In this document: piece by piece, positions 26,111 through 35,376 of the stretch
Layout: each line of letters starts with the position of its first letter
Position numbering within the stretch: the stretch's first letter is position 1
NCBI GenBank assembly: GCA_947454235.1
Contig: CANGIY010000001.1
Span: 1-64,000, forward strand
DNA length: 64,000 nt
Direction of reading: 5' to 3'
Origin: Chitinophagaceae bacterium
Lineage (GTDB): Bacteria; Bacteroidota; Bacteroidia; Chitinophagales; Chitinophagaceae
Program-made: the position numbers and the translations under genes
The notes under the pieces: model-generated
The model's database searches: none
Told to the model about the DNA's origin: nothing
The model's input: only the letters and a program-made list of their open reading frames with translations

Positions 26111-26467
26111 CTATTTGTTTTTTAATTGATTGAGTAATGTCTCCAAATCTTCAACTGAAAGGTTTTGCTCATCGACCATAAAAGACACTACGCTACTGAA
26201 CGACCCGTCAAAATATCCGCGAACAACATTTACCAATGAACTTTTAGAATACGCTTGCTTGCTTACCAGTGGCAGGTATTTGTGAAATCGACCTATTGGT
26301 TCAATGCCTACAAACTCTTTTTCAACCAGTGTTTTTAAAATAGTCGCGACGGTGTTTTTGTGGGGTTGTGGCTGCGGCATATTTTCTACTATGTCCATCA
26401 ACATACCACCATCAAGCTCCCAAACCACCTTCATAATTTGCTCTTCTGCGCGCGTCAAAGATTTCAT
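26111..26467 (-). CDS. blaI: BlaI/MecI/CopY-family repressor
   Basis: 118 residues from ATG 26467 (an upstream in-frame ATG adds seven residues over the operator and is less likely). N-terminal winged helix LTRAEEQIMKVVWELDGGM, with HKNTVATILKTLVEKEFVG as the recognition helix and wing; the C-terminal half (VRGYFDGSFSSVVSFMVDE) is the dimerisation and protease-cleavage region. It should repress its own operon by binding the two palindromes at 26469-26511, released when the adjacent M56 protease cleaves it. The stop is one base before the M56 gene starts. Target genes besides this operon are unknown. Confidence 0.9.
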   Translation of the reverse strand: MKSLTRAEEQIMKVVWELDGGMLMDIVENMPQPQPHKNTVATILKTLVEKEFVGIEPIGRFHKYLPLVSKQAYSKSSLVNVVRGYFDGSFSSVVSFMVDEQNLSVEDLETLLNQLKNK

Positions 26468-26468
26468 T

Positions 26469-26486
26469 GAACTATTTTTATAGTTC
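26469..26486. promoter_or_regulatory. BlaI operator 1
   Basis: GAACTAT-TTTT-ATAGTTC, a perfect 7-bp palindrome two bases upstream of the blaI ATG. Confidence 0.75.
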
Positions 26487-26493
26487 AAATGTA

Positions 26494-26511
26494 GAACTAC
26501 TTTTGTAGTTC
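26494..26511. promoter_or_regulatory. BlaI operator 2
   Basis: GAACTAC-TTTT-GTAGTTC, a perfect palindrome of the same length and spacing as operator 1. The ACTAC/GTAGT core matches known BlaI/MecI-type half-sites. Centre-to-centre distance to operator 1 is 25 bases. Confidence 0.78.
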
Positions 26512-26696
26512 AGCAAATTTTTTTGTGGTTTTATGATTTTATTTTGAACGTAGGCATTGATTTAGCCGAAAAGAGAAATGTCAACAATTGCTCTATTCTT
26601 TTCTAACGATTTCCTCAGGACCCAACACCCGGGGAGCGTCTGCTTTGAAAAAATGCAGAAACTTACCCTTATCAGCCAAGTTTTCAAGCCCTATTC

Positions 26697-26734
26697 AAAA
26701 AACAAAGGGTACCACCAAGCGGCAGTACCCTTTG
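26697..26734 (-). terminator. Terminator of the giant T9SS gene
   Basis: Minus strand CAAAGGGTAC / GTACCCTTTG (26725-26734 with 26703-26712), a perfect 10-bp stem, followed by a T6 run. Confidence 0.88.
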
Positions 26735-26756
26735 CAGATAAAATTTTAGCTTTCCA

Positions 26757-29700
26757 TTATTCTTTGATGAAACGAGTCACATATTTGCCCGATGGTGCAA
26801 CAATTGTAACATTGTACATGCCATTTTCAAGCGGTGCATCTATGTTCATTGGAGTGCCCGCAACAATAGTATTGCTGTAAACTGTTTGACCCAGCACATT
26901 GCTGATAATGATTTGTGCTTTAGAAGTTGTTACATCTTCAAACTGAACAGAGAATTGACCATTGTTAGGGTTTGGAGCAACTGATAACATTGCTTCACCT
27001 GCTGCATTTACGTTAACAACACTTGTAGGCACAATGTAGTATGACTTTTGAGTACAGCCATATTTGCTCGTCATCACCCAGTAATATTTGTTATAGTTGA
27101 TTGTAGGGCAATAGTAAGCTTGGTTAGTCTCGCCGAATAACAATGTTGAATCAAGTGTGTTTTTATCGTCGTACCCCCATTGGTAGGTGTCCATTTCGTT
27201 GTTCTTACAAATAAAGTTACCGCCAAACCAAATTACTTCCTGAGTTGGGTTATTACCCGGAGTAACATTCACAATATAATCAGAACTTGTAGTACAACTG
27301 CTTCCCGGATAATATGCTGACAAATGAATTACAGCAGTGCCTTCATTATTGAAATTCACAAGGCAGTATTGTGCACCGATGCCTTTTGCATAAATATCAG
27401 CGTTGGTTGCTGACCAGTTGTAATAAACGCCTGCCGTCGCCGGGCTATCTGTACCAAAGTTAAATGCAAGACTTCCCTGACATACTGTAGCCTGGCAGTG
27501 TGTTGAAATGTTAGGTTGACCCGGGCTAGGATTTACCACCACATACATATTTTCGGTGTTAGAACATCCATTGAAGGTCAATGAATAAATGTACATTACC
27601 GATGCAGAAGACGCGCCCGAAAGCGTAAGTATATCGTTGATGTTACCTGAACCACTTGAAGCTGAAGCTGAGATAGTACTTGGTGCGACCATAGTCCACG
27701 TTGCCGCAGTACCGGCACCTGTGTTGGTAGAGTCGTAGAACAGGAATGCCTCGCCGCTGCAAATTGTATCATACAGCGAACCTAACAAACGTGGGACAGG
27801 TTTCACACCTACTGTTATTGAATCGCTTCTTGTACAGCCATGGTAACTTAATGTGACATAGTACTTTGTATTTGCCTGCGTATTTGAGGTCAAATCGAGG
27901 TATTCGTTAATGGCACCAGTACCCGAATCGGTCACGTTAGCGATATTAGGAACTGCATAACGAATCCATTTTGCAGAAACAGGTGTTGAGTCTGAATTCA
28001 AAGCTAAATTGAACAACAAACTATCACAGATGGGAGCAGGTGTAAGTGAAGAAGTAAAATTAGGCTTACCATAAACCCTAACTACTTTACTCGCGACCCC
28101 TGTGCCACAAGAGTTAGAGAGTGTATATGTAATAGTAGCTGCTCCCGCTCTGTTGGCTGCAGCAATACCGGTCATCGAATCTATGGTAACCACCGTCGTA
28201 TTTGAAGAATACCAGTGACCTCCACTTACAGAATCTAAATAGGTTGCACCATTGCCTAAACATAAAGTATCATTGCCATAAATAATTCCTGCGTAAGGTG
28301 CACCAATTCTGATGGTCATAGGGAAAAATGCTGTATCAGAATTACAACCCACCACTGAATCAACTATGTAAATAGTCACCGAACCCACACCCGTACCAGT
28401 AACATCGCCTGAAGTAGGGTCAACTCTTGCAATCGAAGTATCAGAACTATACCAGGTCATAGAGAAACCACCGCTTCCATCTGATAACGTAGTAGTTCCA
28501 CCCGGACAAAGCGTATCAGTACCAGTAATAGAACCTGCATAAGCGCGGTTGTCAATCCTGATAACTAGTGTTGCTGTATCTAGACCACAATAAGTACTCG
28601 ATGCGATGTAATAAACAGTTCCATAGCCAGATGCGAACGTCGTAATTGCACCATCAGGATAAAGAATCATCCTTAATGTACTTGGAGAATACCACCTGCC
28701 ACCTGCTGCGGTATCAGTTACAGTAGCGGTGTCACCCACACACAAGTGAGTAGGGCCTACAATTGTACCAGCATCAGGCAAAGCCCTCACATTGATGATT
28801 TTTCCTGCTGAAGTGTCGGTTCCGCAAATGTTGCGGGCAATATAATAAACGGTATCAGCTGCTACTGTAATACCTGTAACATTAATTGAATCGAATGTTG
28901 AAGTAGCTCCGTGACCACTAAGCGATACATTGCTGTGGGCGCTGTACCAGCTACCGCTACCAACAGGAGTTGCCTTCAATGTAGTAACAGCATTGCGGCA
29001 CAAATTGATTGCCGCAGTGCTACCAACAAGGGTAGCCACAGGCACATCAAGTATAGACATTGAGTTGACAGCAGAGAACGATCCGCAGACAGTACGAATG
29101 GTATAAGAGATATTAACCGCACCTGTTGATACTCCGGTAACACTACCTGTGTTACTGTCAACTGTTGCTACAGTAGGGCTTCCTGAATACCATTTACCCC
29201 CTGTAGCTGTTTCTGTAAGCGTAGTTGATGCATGTACACAAATATTTGAAGCACCTGAAATTGTACCTGTTGCTGGTAATCGTTGCACTGTTATTGGGAA
29301 TGTTGCTGTATCGCTGCCGCAGGTATTTGTAACAACGTATAAAATAGTATCAGCACCACCTGTAACAGTAACTGCAGATACACGACCAGTCGCACTCACA
29401 GTTGCAATTGCCGTATTTGTGCTTATCCAGTTACCGCCGCTTCCGGTAGTTGAAAGACCTACAGGTATACCAGGACAAACATAGTTCTGCCCTGAAATAG
29501 TGCCGGCATCAGGAACTGAGTTAATTGTAAGCACCAAGCGCGCAACGGCTGTTGAACAAGCATTACTAACTGTGTATAAAAGTGTATCTGTTCCGGCACT
29601 TAGTCCTGTAACAACACCTGCAGCGCTCACTGAGGCAAGAGTGCTGTCAGAAACGCTCCACGAGCCACTGGTTCCGGTAGTAGTATATGTTGATGATGTT

Positions 29701-32417
29701 CCTACGCAAAGTGTTGAAGAACCGCTGATGGTACCAGCTACTGGTGTTGTTGCAACTGTAACAGCTTTTACTGCCGTATCAGAACCGCATGCGTTAGTTA
29801 CGATGTACCTGATGTTAACCGAACCTGCTGCGACGCCACGAACAACTCCGCCTGTAGTAACAGTTGCAATTGAAGTATTTGAACTGCTCCAGCTACCTGT
29901 ATGCGACGTGTCAGATAAAGAAATATTACTGCCCACGCACACACTGCTTGCACCTGCAATAGGGCGACCTGCTACAGGTAGCGGATTAACTGTAATGCCT
30001 TTAATTGCAACTGCTGATGCACCACAAGAACTTGTTACAGTGTAACTAATTATTGTAGAGCCACCACCAACACCACGAACAACACCTGTTGAACTGACTG
30101 TTGCTATCGTAGCATCATCAGAAGACCAAACTCCGCCTGCTGAAGCATCGGTGAAGGTGGTGTTTGCACCTTGACAAACTGAAGTACTACCCGAAATAAC
30201 ACCTGCAACCGGAGTATTAGCAACTACTACCGACCTTGATGCAGAGCTTGTGCCGCAAATGGTACTGTAACTGTAAACAATAGTCGCAGAGCCAGTTCTA
30301 ACTGCACGAACAACCCCTGTGGAAGATACAGTAGCAATAGTTGTATCGGAGCTAGACCACGAACCACCAGAAAGACTATCGGACAACAACACTGAATCAC
30401 CCACACACAAAGGAGCGGCTGAACCCGATATTGAAGGCACTACAATAACTGTGGTGACGTGGAAACTATCGGTAGTAGAATCTCTACCACACACATTAAT
30501 GAGCCTATAAGTAATTAATGAACCACCAACCGCAACACCCGTTGTTACACCCGTAACGCTATCAATGGTAACAACTGAAGAATTCGAGCTGTACCATTTA
30601 CCACCCGATGCGGTATCAGAAAGCGTTGTATGACCACCAGGGCAGGTTACCAAGGTGCCGGAGATTGCCGAAACATGTGGAAGCCCATCAATTCTTACCA
30701 CCTTATAAACGCGGTTAGTGTCACCGCCTTTAGTGACAGTATAGTATATAGTATCTATACCCGGTGTGATGAAAGTTAAATGCCCGGTTGCATTGATTGT
30801 TGCAACTGTTGTGTTAGACAAATACCAGTATCCGCCGGTTATCGAATCAGTGTAATCACTTGAACCTGCAGAAAAGCAAAAAGATGTATCTCCAACAATA
30901 GGCGCAATTACCGGAATTGGGTAGTTTACAAGAATACTCACTTTTCCGGTTCCAGCAATATTTCTATTACCAACAATTAAGTCAGGGTAACCATCGTTGT
31001 TTACGTCACCGGCTGTAACTCCGATCGGTACTGTTCCAGCAATAACTTGTGTATTTAGACTAAAATAAGAAGTTGAGATTGTACCTCCAGGAGTACCAAT
31101 ATTTTCATAAACACTTACCTGACCGAGTACTGTATTGGTTACAGCAAAATCCAGTTTCCCGTCTCCATTCAAGTCGCAAATTGCAGCACCAACCGGATAT
31201 TGGGTGTGAAAACTAACTCTTGAGGCGAATGAAATAGTACCTGTGCTAGAATTATTTTGAAACAAACTGACACTATCAGAAAGTGAATTAGTAACAATCA
31301 AATCCATTTTACCATCACCATTTAAGTCTCCTGCCTGAATATCGACAGGGTTATTACCGCTATTGAATTGCACCGGACTTGCAAAAGCCAATGTGCCACC
31401 AGAGCTAATATTTCTATAAATCGAAATTAGCTTTGAAGTAGAATCCACCACTGCGAAATCTGGTTTAAGATCGCCGTCAAAATCGGCTGTAACCATACTT
31501 ATGTTCGCACTACCTATATTGAAGTAATTCCCCGAATCAAAAGCGCTTGTACCCCATGTACCGCCAGAATAGTGATTTAGCATGATGGCGACATTGCCTG
31601 TGTCATTGCTTGATACTGCTATGTCCATTTTGCCATCGGCGTTATAGTCAGCATAGTTTACTACTGATGGGCCATTCAGGAAAGGACCATAGTAAAAATT
31701 GCCTGCATCAAATGAAATGGAACCTACAGAGGATGTATTTCTTAATACAGCCAAACGACGCGAACCTTTCATTGAAAAGAGCAAGTCAAGCTTCCCGTCA
31801 CCATCTAAATCAACCATTTTGATATTAGTGGGAAAGTTACCCAGAGTACCACCCGTACTGATAATAGTTGGAGCACTGAAAGAAGACGCTGTGATACCTC
31901 CACCTGAGTAGTTGTTTTTGTAAATGTAAATGGCACCATCCGTTGCACCTGTCCCCTTGCAGTTCACCACTACATCAGCTAGTCCATCGCCATCTAGGTC
32001 GCCTGCAAGTGCGGTGTAAGGCTGTGTGCCCGAATTTAAAACGACGTTCATATTGGTGAACGTAATGCTATCGTAGTAAAAATAGTTATGAACGAATGTG
32101 GGATTGAAGTACTTGGTATATAACATACCAGTCAAGCCGCTGCTGACATTGGTTACAGAAATGGCCCCATATACTGAACCTGTATCAGAAGTAACAGTGA
32201 GCGAGGTAGAAGATGCAGCAACAATATTTGCTTTGGCATTTCCGATACGCACAACATTAGAACTAGATCCTAGATTCGAGCCAGTGATATTGATAGTTGT
32301 ACCTAAGAGCCCACTATCAATACTGATACCAGAAATAAAAGGGGCTTGTGCGAACACGAAAGAAGTTGAAAGGGTCAAGAGCACAAAAAGTACTCTGGTT
32401 AGGTTACGTGTATTCAT
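26757..32417 (-). CDS. Giant T9SS protein: IPT, FG-GAP propeller and 12 Ig-like repeats
   Basis: 1886 residues from ATG 32417, with signal peptide MNTRNLTRVLFVLLTLSTSF. Domains in order: an IPT/TIG-like domain (about 27-100, SGISIDSGLLGTTINITGSN); an FG-GAP/VCBS propeller (about 130-500) with repeated Ca-binding motifs such as GDLDGDGLADVVV and DLDGDGKLDLLFS; twelve BIG2/Ig-like repeats of about 75-80 residues (about 515-1450), with the pattern S-x-VC-x-G...GGxWSSSNTSIATV...GxVRGVAAG...V-x-CGSDTA; two or three further Ig-like modules; and the T9SS sorting domain (LSVAPNPNNGQFSVQFED ... YVTRFIKE). Likely a long surface adhesin or carbohydrate-contacting fibre. The upstream in-frame ATG at 32462 adds 15 non-signal residues. 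Confidence 0.87.
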   Translation of the reverse strand: MNTRNLTRVLFVLLTLSTSFVFAQAPFISGISIDSGLLGTTINITGSNLGSSSNVVRIGNAKANIVAASSTSLTVTSDTGSVYGAISVTNVSSGLTGMLYTKYFNPTFVHNYFYYDSITFTNMNVVLNSGTQPYTALAGDLDGDGLADVVVNCKGTGATDGAIYIYKNNYSGGGITASSFSAPTIISTGGTLGNFPTNIKMVDLDGDGKLDLLFSMKGSRRLAVLRNTSSVGSISFDAGNFYYGPFLNGPSVVNYADYNADGKMDIAVSSNDTGNVAIMLNHYSGGTWGTSAFDSGNYFNIGSANISMVTADFDGDLKPDFAVVDSTSKLISIYRNISSGGTLAFASPVQFNSGNNPVDIQAGDLNGDGKMDLIVTNSLSDSVSLFQNNSSTGTISFASRVSFHTQYPVGAAICDLNGDGKLDFAVTNTVLGQVSVYENIGTPGGTISTSYFSLNTQVIAGTVPIGVTAGDVNNDGYPDLIVGNRNIAGTGKVSILVNYPIPVIAPIVGDTSFCFSAGSSDYTDSITGGYWYLSNTTVATINATGHLTFITPGIDTIYYTVTKGGDTNRVYKVVRIDGLPHVSAISGTLVTCPGGHTTLSDTASGGKWYSSNSSVVTIDSVTGVTTGVAVGGSLITYRLINVCGRDSTTDSFHVTTVIVVPSISGSAAPLCVGDSVLLSDSLSGGSWSSSDTTIATVSSTGVVRAVRTGSATIVYSYSTICGTSSASRSVVVANTPVAGVISGSTSVCQGANTTFTDASAGGVWSSDDATIATVSSTGVVRGVGGGSTIISYTVTSSCGASAVAIKGITVNPLPVAGRPIAGASSVCVGSNISLSDTSHTGSWSSSNTSIATVTTGGVVRGVAAGSVNIRYIVTNACGSDTAVKAVTVATTPVAGTISGSSTLCVGTSSTYTTTGTSGSWSVSDSTLASVSAAGVVTGLSAGTDTLLYTVSNACSTAVARLVLTINSVPDAGTISGQNYVCPGIPVGLSTTGSGGNWISTNTAIATVSATGRVSAVTVTGGADTILYVVTNTCGSDTATFPITVQRLPATGTISGASNICVHASTTLTETATGGKWYSGSPTVATVDSNTGSVTGVSTGAVNISYTIRTVCGSFSAVNSMSILDVPVATLVGSTAAINLCRNAVTTLKATPVGSGSWYSAHSNVSLSGHGATSTFDSINVTGITVAADTVYYIARNICGTDTSAGKIINVRALPDAGTIVGPTHLCVGDTATVTDTAAGGRWYSPSTLRMILYPDGAITTFASGYGTVYYIASSTYCGLDTATLVIRIDNRAYAGSITGTDTLCPGGTTTLSDGSGGFSMTWYSSDTSIARVDPTSGDVTGTGVGSVTIYIVDSVVGCNSDTAFFPMTIRIGAPYAGIIYGNDTLCLGNGATYLDSVSGGHWYSSNTTVVTIDSMTGIAAANRAGAATITYTLSNSCGTGVASKVVRVYGKPNFTSSLTPAPICDSLLFNLALNSDSTPVSAKWIRYAVPNIANVTDSGTGAINEYLDLTSNTQANTKYYVTLSYHGCTRSDSITVGVKPVPRLLGSLYDTICSGEAFLFYDSTNTGAGTAATWTMVAPSTISASASSGSGNINDILTLSGASSASVMYIYSLTFNGCSNTENMYVVVNPSPGQPNISTHCQATVCQGSLAFNFGTDSPATAGVYYNWSATNADIYAKGIGAQYCLVNFNNEGTAVIHLSAYYPGSSCTTSSDYIVNVTPGNNPTQEVIWFGGNFICKNNEMDTYQWGYDDKNTLDSTLLFGETNQAYYCPTINYNKYYWVMTSKYGCTQKSYYIVPTSVVNVNAAGEAMLSVAPNPNNGQFSVQFEDVTTSKAQIIISNVLGQTVYSNTIVAGTPMNIDAPLENGMYNVTIVAPSGKYVTRFIKE

Positions 32418-32491
32418 TTTAAAATTATTTAATAAGGTTTTATTAAACGCCTGCTGATGCAATGCAAATACCTTTGATTCAATTCAGTGTG

Positions 32492-32499
32492 CAAAGTTA
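32492..32499 (-). promoter_or_regulatory. -7 box of the giant T9SS gene
   Basis: Minus strand TAACTTTG followed by CACA. Leader about 67 bases. Confidence 0.45.
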
Positions 32500-32653
32500 C
32501 ATAAACGATGACTGAACCCATTGAAGGCATTCACGCATTAACAGAATTTAAATTAATCGTATGATTCTTAATTAAATCTAATGCAAGGTATAACGGGAAG
32601 TTCGAAAACAGCCTGAAAAATTCACTATCGGTCGTTTTTCTTCACCAACGGCA

Positions 32654-32692
32654 ATTACTATCCCTAGTTTTTTGCTGATTAGGGATAGTAAT
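32654..32692. other. 13-bp perfect inverted repeat downstream of glycosyltransferase
   Basis: ATTACTATCCCTA (32654-32666) pairs perfectly with TAGGGATAGTAAT (32680-32692) across a 13-base loop. It lies 21 bases past the stop of the minus-strand gene ending at 32713. No T-run follows on that strand, so it may be an RNA 3' hairpin or a protein-binding palindrome rather than a classic terminator. The rest of 32500-32712 shows nothing else. Confidence 0.6.
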
Positions 32693-32712
32693 TTCAAGAC
32701 CTGAATAAATCT

Positions 32713-33702
32713 CTATTTCCCGTGTTTGTCGATGATATTTTTGATGATATCGGCAGTCATGTCAGGGTAGTCAACCTTTATGGCTTGTCCATTGCGCAGC
32801 CAGTCACCCAACTTTTCCATTGATGGTCCATTGAGCGATTTTATGATTGAAGCTCCCATCATTTGGGCTCCCAGAGCATTGCATTGCTGCTCGTATTGTG
32901 CCTGCATAGGTACTACACACACTTTTTTCCCAAGGAACATCGCTTCAGCAGGACCTTCAAAACCCGCTCCTAACAATACGCCTGCACTGCTTGCCATGCT
33001 TTCCACAAAGGCTTTGTTGTTCACCTTTTTAATTGAGATGTTTTGATGAACGTAGTCTTCCTTCGCATGCTTGGAAAACACCTGCCATTGCACATCTGGG
33101 AATTGCGTGAAGTATTTCATGAAAATCTCATCGCCATAAGCAGGCAGATAAACAGTATAATGTCCCTCGTTGGTAGGCTCAACACTCCTTATCTCTTTCC
33201 TGATAACAGGCGTGAAGATATTTTTATCAAGCGCCTTAAAATGAAAACCATATTCAGCGGTTACTGGTGCATACCTGCTCAGGACAAGCTCTCCTAGTAT
33301 ATCCTTTTTTTCAGGCCTGGGAGAAAGTGGGTGAAGCACTGCACATTGGTGGCTCAGCGAGATGCAAGGAAGTTTTTTGCGGTGGCAAGCCCATGCTGTA
33401 ACGGGCTCAAAATCATTAATGACGAGGTCGTATTGCTCGACGGGCATGTCTTTCACTTCTCTCGAAACACGAAACAGTTTCAATTTTTTGGCCGTTCCTA
33501 CAAAGTCGATACCACCTTTTTTACCAAATATGAAACTCAGTCCGTATTTCTTGTATTTAACCGGGAAGGGGGTATCTACATCAGCCTGAATGCCGCTAAT
33601 GAGTACATCAACATCGCCATATTTTGCCAATTCCGGATAAATATCTCTGGCACGGCTCAGGTGTCCATTGCCGGTTCCTTGTATTGCTAATAGTATTTTC
33701 AA
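32713..33702 (-). CDS. MurG-like glycosyltransferase (GT-B), target unknown
   Basis: 329 residues. N-terminal glycine motif MKILLAIQGTGNGHLSRARD, as in GT-B enzymes; C-terminal donor-site region LLGAGFEGPAEAMFLGKKV and MQAQYEQQCNA resembles the GT28/UDPGT signature that grips the nucleotide sugar (G-x-EGP-x-EA). Acceptor unknown. Lies seven bases after the LpxH-like phosphoesterase gene on the same strand, so the pair is co-transcribed, suggesting work on a lipid-linked sugar in the envelope. A related enzyme is encoded at 37133-38224. Confidence 0.8.
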   Translation of the reverse strand: MKILLAIQGTGNGHLSRARDIYPELAKYGDVDVLISGIQADVDTPFPVKYKKYGLSFIFGKKGGIDFVGTAKKLKLFRVSREVKDMPVEQYDLVINDFEPVTAWACHRKKLPCISLSHQCAVLHPLSPRPEKKDILGELVLSRYAPVTAEYGFHFKALDKNIFTPVIRKEIRSVEPTNEGHYTVYLPAYGDEIFMKYFTQFPDVQWQVFSKHAKEDYVHQNISIKKVNNKAFVESMASSAGVLLGAGFEGPAEAMFLGKKVCVVPMQAQYEQQCNALGAQMMGASIIKSLNGPSMEKLGDWLRNGQAIKVDYPDMTADIIKNIIDKHGK

Positions 33703-33709
33703 TTTTTTT

Positions 33710-34588
33710 CTATGCTACTTTAACTTCTTTGATATCGAAAGAAGGCTGTTGAGTCATGTTCAGTTCAAGTAACAAACTTGCCATGAGCTCTTTGGCACTT
33801 TCTTTTTTCTGCTTTTTCTTTTCAATATCAACTGCTTGAGCAACAGGGTCTTCCGCATATCGGTACACACTCCACGAGCCGGCTGTGTATTCAAGGGCTG
33901 ATAAATTTTCAATCCAGTCGCCGGAGTTAAGGTAGGTGACTCGTCCTTTTTCGGTCACAACCTCTTTTAGTTCGGGGTGATGGATATGCCCGCAAATTAC
34001 ATAATCATATCCGTTTTCAATAGCTATACTACAAACCGTATCTTCAAAATTATTGATGAATTTTACTGCGCTTTTGACACTGTTCTTTACTTTCTTCGAT
34101 AGGGAAATCTTACCGCGCCCCATTTTATTCGACACCCAGTTCACCAGACTATTGATTAAAATAAGAGCATCGTAGCCAACAGCGCCCAGTTTTGCCAGCC
34201 ATCTCGAGTGTTGCATCACCACGTCAAATACATCGCCATGAAAAACCCACACCTTTTTGTTGTCAATTTTTAATGAAAGCTTGTTGGTAATGGCAAGCGA
34301 ACCCAAAGAAAATCCTTTAAATTTTCGCAGCATTTCATCGTGGTTGCCTGGAATGAAATAAACAGGAACATCTTTTGCAACCCAACCCACTAAATGCTTG
34401 ATAACCAGCATGTGGTACGCAGGCCAATATCTTTTACTGAACTGCCAGATGTCTATGATGTCGCCATTGAGTACTACAGCTTTAGGCTTGATGGTTTTGA
34501 GGTATTGAAGAAGCTCTTTTGCATGACAGCCATAGGTACCCAGATGCACATCTGAAATCACCACTATATCTACTTCCCTCTTTGCCAT
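33710..34588 (-). CDS. LpxH-like metallophosphoesterase (UDP-2,3-diacylglucosamine diphosphatase family)
   Basis: 292 residues from ATG 34588. Calcineurin-like metal motifs are all present: SDVHLG (D13, H15), NGDIID, GNHDE, a VFHGD motif and GHIHHPEL. Bacteroidota members with this order are usually named LpxH-like and hydrolyse a lipid A precursor pyrophosphate, but the lysine-rich C-terminal extension (EKKKQKKESAKELMASLLLE) and pairing with a glycosyltransferase leave the substrate open. The track to an upstream ATG (34630) adds 14 residues without signal or motif. Membrane-associated or cytosolic. Confidence 0.82.
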   Translation of the reverse strand: MAKREVDIVVISDVHLGTYGCHAKELLQYLKTIKPKAVVLNGDIIDIWQFSKRYWPAYHMLVIKHLVGWVAKDVPVYFIPGNHDEMLRKFKGFSLGSLAITNKLSLKIDNKKVWVFHGDVFDVVMQHSRWLAKLGAVGYDALILINSLVNWVSNKMGRGKISLSKKVKNSVKSAVKFINNFEDTVCSIAIENGYDYVICGHIHHPELKEVVTEKGRVTYLNSGDWIENLSALEYTAGSWSVYRYAEDPVAQAVDIEKKKQKKESAKELMASLLLELNMTQQPSFDIKEVKVA

Positions 34589-34683
34589 CGGCGTAAGTTT
34601 GAATGAGTTGTTGTGCAAAACTACCCACACACTATGACGGCATCGTTAAGAAAATATTACCGAAATGCAAATAAATCATTCCA

Positions 34684-35139
34684 TTAAAAAATAAGAGTCA
34701 GCCAAGGGCGAGCAACTACAGGCGAAAAGGGCCAGGGAACATTCACAAAAATTAGGATCAGAATGACCAGATACCACCGGAACTGCTTTTTATACTTACC
34801 AACAGTTGGCTTATGTAAAAGATTGAATAGAATCATTGCCAGCAAGCTCATGAACATTACTGTACTGTGTTCCATACTAAAAAATCTTGCAGGCCTTACA
34901 TGCAATGTCTCGGGGTAACTGGCGTAGAAATACCTGATGAGCGGACTTTGGGCGTATAACGCCACACCGACTGCGAGCTGAATCAAAGCACTCCATGTAA
35001 GCAGATGTGTCAATCTGATATCAAGGTGGGAATATTTTTCGGCATTCCTCATTCGCCTGCATCTCACTAGCATCACAATGAGCAACACTAATACGATGTA
35101 GCGATTAAGCGAGTGAACCGAAAGCAGATAACCAAACAT
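34684..35139 (-). CDS. Four-helix membrane protein (cytochrome b-like layout)
   Basis: 151 residues with four predicted membrane helices (about 10-27, 44-63, 90-108, 122-145). Conserved-looking histidines occur near or in the helices (VHSLNRY at the start, LTHLLTWSALIQLAVGVALY, MEHSTVMFMSLLAMILFNLL). That pattern is seen in small Bacteroidota heme- or quinone-linked membrane proteins, but no heme role can be claimed. Single gene, divergent from the DUF2256 gene. Confidence 0.6.
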   Translation of the reverse strand: MFGYLLSVHSLNRYIVLVLLIVMLVRCRRMRNAEKYSHLDIRLTHLLTWSALIQLAVGVALYAQSPLIRYFYASYPETLHVRPARFFSMEHSTVMFMSLLAMILFNLLHKPTVGKYKKQFRWYLVILILIFVNVPWPFSPVVARPWLTLIF

Positions 35140-35226
35140 ATTTTTTCAGACTTGTTGTTTGCGCTAAATTGCAGAGCTTTTATGGCGCGGCAATGTACGC
35201 AACTGCACCGTTAAGATTTATGACCA

Positions 35227-35373
35227 ATGAAAGCTATTAAGAAAGAATTTTTGCCGTCAAAGGTTTGCATTGTTTGTAACAGACCGTTTACGTGGCGTAA
35301 AAAGTGGGAGAAAAACTGGGACGAAGTAAAATATTGCAGCGATGCCTGCCGGAAGAAAAAAGGTGCCCGCTAA
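35227..35373 (+). CDS. DUF2256 zinc-ribbon-like small protein
   Basis: 48 residues. It has the full DUF2256 signature: [19 protein letters not shown] followed by [15 protein letters not shown]. Two CxxC/CxxxC pairs (C14/C17 and C37/C41) probably bind zinc. Function unknown; often found alone in Bacteroidota and Proteobacteria. Stops two bases before the convergent nucleoside-recognition gene ends (35377). Confidence 0.88.
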   Translation: MKAIKKEFLPSKVCIVCNRPFTWRKKWEKNWDEVKYCSDACRKKKGAR

Positions 35374-35376
35374 AAA

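Noticed and set aside
26609-26655. Possible fifth copy of the first dispersed repeat
   Set aside because: It resembles the downstream block (CCTCAGGACCC, GAGCGTCTGC) but the left arm is absent and no hairpin can form; at best a decayed copy.
29149-30045. Long antisense open frames across the Ig-repeat gene
   Set aside because: These follow the codon bias of the repeat-rich gene on the other strand and have no start signal or domain.
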